Source: Batrachochytrium dendrobatidis JAM81 (lineage: Eukaryota; Chytridiomycota; Chytridiomycetes; Rhizophydiales). From it: DNA of 64,000 bases. A program made the position numbers and the translations under genes. The notes under the pieces are model-generated. The model was not told the origin of the DNA. It saw only the letters and a program-made list of their open reading frames with translations, and made no database searches. The DNA is taken from positions 2,359,774 through 2,423,773 of the forward strand of contig NW_006281099.1 in NCBI RefSeq assembly GCF_000203795.2, written 5' to 3'. Of the stretch, positions 60,119 to 64,000 are shown piece by piece (the first letter of the stretch is position 1; the number at the start of each line of letters is the position of its first letter).

Positions 60119-62426
60119 TTAGCAACAGTGCTCCTTTTCAACCAAATTATCACTATTGAAGGGAATATTGCCTCCAACACCATATGCCTCATGACTCCAC
60201 ATAAACTTGCCAACCGCCAGTCCTACAACGACAGATAAAAACAATCCAACGTTAAACGACATGACCAACAGCATGCAGATATATGCAAGTGTAATTGTGA
60301 CGAGACGAATCAGCGCACGACCAATTCGCATCTGTAAATGCGTCCACTTTTTTGTGTATAGGCGTGAGAGATATTGTGTTGGCGTGTGTTGGTTTGAATG
60401 ATGGGAAATATCTCCCGAGTGATGCTGCAGAAAATCTATTCAACGAGATATTGAAATGTAAAGGCAAAGCAGTTGGCATATTTAGAACAGTAATACTAAC
60501 ACTCAAAAAGCTAATATCATAAACCATTCTGGGATAGAATGGTCACCATACTATAGTAAAATATAAATCACCTGATAACCCTGCAGCCTGGCTTGTATTT
60601 CCGTGTGAGATCACACGCTGATGTATATGACTGGAAGATTCGCTCATACTATGATCAAACACGCTTTCCTCTTCTCCATCAGGACCCATATCGATTTGAT
60701 CAGTCAGATCCGTTGTAGGACATAAAGGCAAATTCTGCGACTCATGGTTTGGTTGCAGTTTTGGATGAGTAGAAATATTCAGCGATGTTCGCCTTTTTCC
60801 AGTAATCCGACTGCGTGGTCTTAGCAATGGCGTGTCGTCACTGAGTACACTGATATTGGGATTTTCCATGGGAGACCTATATAGGCCAAACGAATGATCG
60901 CTTCCAGACATGGGCAATTCCAATGTGTCGCCTAACCCTACATCATTGCTGTGTCGGCTCGACTCTACCATTTTCCATGCTGTGTCTAATCCAGATCCAA
61001 CCACAAGAAGAAACTCGTAACCTATTGCTAAAAGGAAACAAAACAAGCATCCTAAAGCATATGAAAAGGTAGATCGCGGAACCCAGGAATCAAATAAAAT
61101 GTAGTCGCTGTAGCCAAAATGAAAATACATTTTCATCGTTGGACCAAAGCGATGATTCGTATCGCCTGGTGACCCATTTTGGCCATGATCACGTTCAGGT
61201 GAATCCAAGGGACAAATATGTACCATGGGCTCTTTACTGCACATGCGTTTCCATTCATTACACTAAATACGCGATGTTACTTCAAATATCCAATTCTTGA
61301 ATCTTGATAGTGAACAGTTTAAAACAAAGCAATATTATACCTGAGGCATATCTGGCATGCTCAAACATAGGCTGCCATAAACATCAAATCCAAAACACAT
61401 ACTTTCTGGCTGGCATGTTTCGCATCCAGTCATGTACATGTCGGAGCAAATGTCCAACACAAGCTGCTTGGCGTGTTTAGTTGTTGGAAGGTATGCAATT
61501 GGAGGTTCGTCATAGCACTGCTTCACCAATGTTCCAGTCTTGCACATCTAAAACGTGAATGCATTAAATTTTGGCTACGTTTAAGCAATCTACACAACAT
61601 GGTAATACTTCAATAGAGGCTAGTAGATAAAGATGGAGACATTGAATAAATCGGCAGATTTAGAACAATAAGGATAACGCATCATCTTTTTTATCTGAAT
61701 ATTGAAACAAGTGACTTGTTGGGTAACAATGATCCAAATCCACGAATGTGGTTTACCTTGACATAGTTGCTACAGTCTCGCATGCCTGACATGTCTGCAG
61801 CACAAATATCAGCTAGTAAACTAAACTCCTTACAAAACCACTTTTTTGACGTTGGCAACTGTGTGCATGATTTACGAATACTGCAACCTATGGATAAACA
61901 ATGCAGGGTTAGCGCCAAAAGCTAAACTCGATGAAATCAAAAGTTTACAATAAGCAAGTCTATTCAATATAATCGACATTACAACAGTTCAATGGTTGCA
62001 TTGCAACACATATGTAGATATACAAGTACCTGGCATATTTGGCATGGACCCACACAATGCATTCAAGTTCTGAGTGATATTTTCTGATGGGTATTTGTAT
62101 GACCTGCATGCTATTGCCGTTGGATCGACAATACAGTCGTCTGAAGCCTTGGTAAGACGAAGAGAGTTTACTTTGGAAATGCCAGTGGCAGATACTTTTT
62201 TGACGTTTAAATCATGGCGACGACGATGACTATTGTCGCTATGCGGGTTAGGTCGGAATCGTTTAGAAAGGGATGGAGAGTCTGCACTTTCTTGTGATAT
62301 CGAAGCTGCTAATACCGTAGAGCATGTGGCCAGAAGAGTCAGCAGTAGTCTTTGAAGCAATGAAGAGTGAGCGACAGTATTTGAATTGGCAGCATCTCTA
62401 CGCTTCGATGCTCCGCTACTCATCAT
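60119..62426 (-). CDS. CTR-family copper transporter with long cysteine-rich ectodomain
   Basis: ATG 62426 (MMSSGASKRRDAANSNTVAH) leads to a signal-like hydrophobic stretch (LLLTLLATCSTVLA). A large extracellular part with many Cys follows: SMPNMPG joins CSIRKSCTQLP, then DICAADMSGMRDCSNYVK, MYMTGCETCQPESMCFGF and SLCLSMPDMPQ joins CNEWKRMCSK. The transporter core has MKMYFHFGYSDYILFDSWVP and TM1 (YALGCLFCFLLAIGYEFLLV), then a long cytosolic loop. The last exon (60435-60119) holds TM2 and TM3, with the copper-path motif MLLVMSFNV and the GLFLSVVVG (GxxxG-type) helix contact. It ends in EKEHCC, a plausible metal-binding Cys pair. CTR trimers import Cu(I). The ectodomain is far longer than the Met-rich tails of yeast or human CTR1. 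Confidence 0.85.
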
Positions 62427-62759
62427 TTCAAAGATAAAATATTCGTGTAGCAAAAATCACGCATATTCAACCATATTTTAGGGTGGGTTTGGAGCTTAGG
62501 CCCTATTCTTTTCTCCAATGCTCCAACCTGCTAAATATAAATGCTTATACATGCAATAGTAGCAGACCATAAATGGTCAATAATAATTATATTATGTATG
62601 AAAAATGAATAGATCTGAATACTAAGAGACTGGTGGGCTGCATGCTTGGTTTCTTGCGCACATTAGTTAGACTTTTCGATCACGATTCGAAATAAATTCG
62701 TTTGATCGTCTGTACCTAAATGATACTATAGCATTGTAAAAGCACCTTCTATATGTCCC
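62427..62759. other. Intergenic, no gene seen
   Basis: Promoter region of the copper transporter and 3' region of the F-box/LRR gene. No recognisable copper-response site or open frame. Confidence 0.5.
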
Positions 62760-64000
62760 TTATGTCGTATTGGAGCTGTGTATGCTTTGAGGTGTTTCAG
62801 TAGCGCAGGCAGTAGAGATGAGTAAACTCGCTCCTTCCAACTGCTGCTGATAACTATTTCTTTGCTTTGTGGACAAAATCTCTTTTGGCTTGCAGATTGA
62901 CTGACGATTGATTAGTTTTTCATGACATACCCTCAAACGTGAATGTCTGTAGATGGTAGAGAGCCATTGAGCTGACAGCTGTGGACATGCATGCACATTC
63001 AAAATAGATAGATCGACACATTGGTTTATAATAACTAATACACCATGTGCAGTAATTTCGGTCAATCCAGCCATGCCTAGCATGCGTAGCTTACCACATC
63101 CTTGGGATATTGAATAAAGACCTTGATCTGTCACTTGAAAACATTTGGTTATAATGAGTTGAGTGATTTGTTCAAATGCATTGATGGAATGAAAAATGTC
63201 ATATGGATTAGCATCATCCAAATGGATGCAGATTGAAGAATCAGACTCATTATTTTGCAAAACATCATTAAACCGAGTGTTATGTTCACATATTGACGTG
63301 GATGGCATTGTAAAATCCCTGTTGTAGTCGTTAGATGTGGGCTTATATGCCATCCAAGCCAATCCGCGATCAGTAATATGTCCACATTGGGCAAAGTTCA
63401 ACTGTCGAAGATACCGCCATCCAGACTTTGCAATGGTTTCCAAACTCGCATCTCCTATTTTTCCGCACTCGCGTAAAATCAAAGACTCGATTAATGGACA
63501 ATATTGTGCCAGTATTGCCACAGTTTCATCCGACACCTGTCTGCAGTATGAAAAATTGACAACTCGAAGTATGTGGCATGACTGTGGAATTTGATGCAAA
63601 AGGGTATCCGTTATCCACTCGCAACGGTAGAGATTCAGATGAGTTATATTGGGACATGCTAGGATTAAATTCGTGATAAGAATACGCTGACTTCTATCGC
63701 CCATGACTGGAATCATTGAAAAATTTAGATTGGCAATCTTTGATGCATGGAGCGCTCCTGATGCCGTTGCTGTAAGAACATGCAAAAGCCTAAGCCATTT
63801 TTGAATGCTGTTGAAAATAGGATATTTCCAAAAAACCTAGAGTGTGTTGTGGTGTATAAACAAGCGTCGATTCAATGGTTCAAACAAAGCATGTTAGTTG
63901 AATCTAAATGGCCATCACATTTTAAAATAAAATCAACAAGAGTAGATACGCTTGTCAGTTTAATTTGGAAAACTACCTTGTAGACACAAAAATAAAATTG
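62760..64000 (-). CDS. F-box/LRR (cysteine-containing LRR) protein, 5' end outside the window
   Basis: Main exon 63836-62760, preceded by an acceptor (CACTCTAG) and probably by a short exon piece at 64000-63977 ending in a GTAGTT donor, so the gene continues past the right edge. The exon begins FWKYPIFNSIQKWLRLLHVL, like the end of an F-box. LRR-CC repeats follow: ITHLNLYRCEWITDTLLHQI, LRVVNFSYCRQVSDETVAIL, ESLILRECGKIGDASLETI, LRQLNFAQCGHITDRGLAWM, ITQLIITKCFQVTDQGLYSI and LSILNVHACPQLSAQWL. An acidic linker interrupts the repeats. Such proteins are substrate receptors of SCF ubiquitin ligases (Grr1/AMN1-like). The substrate is unknown. Confidence 0.75.

Overview
This window looks like nuclear DNA of a zoosporic (flagellated) fungus, most likely a chytrid close to Batrachochytrium. 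That placement is inference from content. It rests on AT-rich DNA, genes split by many short GT..AG introns, an IFT25 intraflagellar transport gene, a Crinkler (CRN) type NTPase gene, and fungal metabolic genes (bifunctional HIS7, PHO8-like phosphatase, GDE1/PHO81-like protein, RGP1, a CTR copper transporter). No bacterial operons, rRNA, tRNA or CRISPR array were recognised. All splice sites were read by eye.

Layout. 1-24.5 kb is gene-dense: a CCDC74/92-like coiled-coil gene (-, cut by the left edge), an ankyrin/glycerophosphodiesterase gene (-), a possible tiny secreted peptide (+), an arfaptin/BAR-like gene (-), a VPS9-ankyrin-PX-BAR gene resembling VARP/Vrl1 (+), a divergent pair made of a long coiled-coil gene (-) and a WD40 gene (+), and a small unrecognised gene (-). 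24.9-38.5 kb is an accessory block bounded by two nearly identical ~0.93 kb direct repeats, each carrying the same ~110-residue membrane protein gene. Inside lie a decayed non-LTR retrotransposon (-), one intact CRN gene (+), a second 5' fragment of the retrotransposon, and AT-rich DNA without convincing genes. 38.7-64 kb is gene-dense again: an RA-PH protein of the RIAM/lamellipodin type (-), HIS7 (-), a DHHC palmitoyltransferase (+), a peroxisomal-type adenine nucleotide carrier (+), IFT25 (-), RGP1 (+), a PHO8-like alkaline phosphatase (-), a divergent H2A/H2B pair, a CTR copper transporter with a cysteine-rich ectodomain (-), and an F-box/LRR gene running off the right edge (-).

The gene-dense parts are threaded by one family of short non-autonomous DNA elements (full copies about 390-510 bp) with ends like CAGCC(A/G)TATTCACGTAAAA and apparent TA target duplications, as in Tc1/mariner-derived MITEs. 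At least ten copies or remnants are visible, most within about 100 bp of a gene start or end. One sits in an intron, two form a large inverted repeat around the first exon of the DHHC gene, and two nearly identical copies flank the VPS9 gene.

Functional themes by inference: endosomal membrane traffic (VPS9-PX-BAR, arfaptin-like BAR, RGP1), phosphate metabolism (GDE1-like, PHO8), copper uptake, flagellum (IFT25, perhaps the coiled-coil and WD40 genes), and actin or Ras-type signalling (RA-PH).
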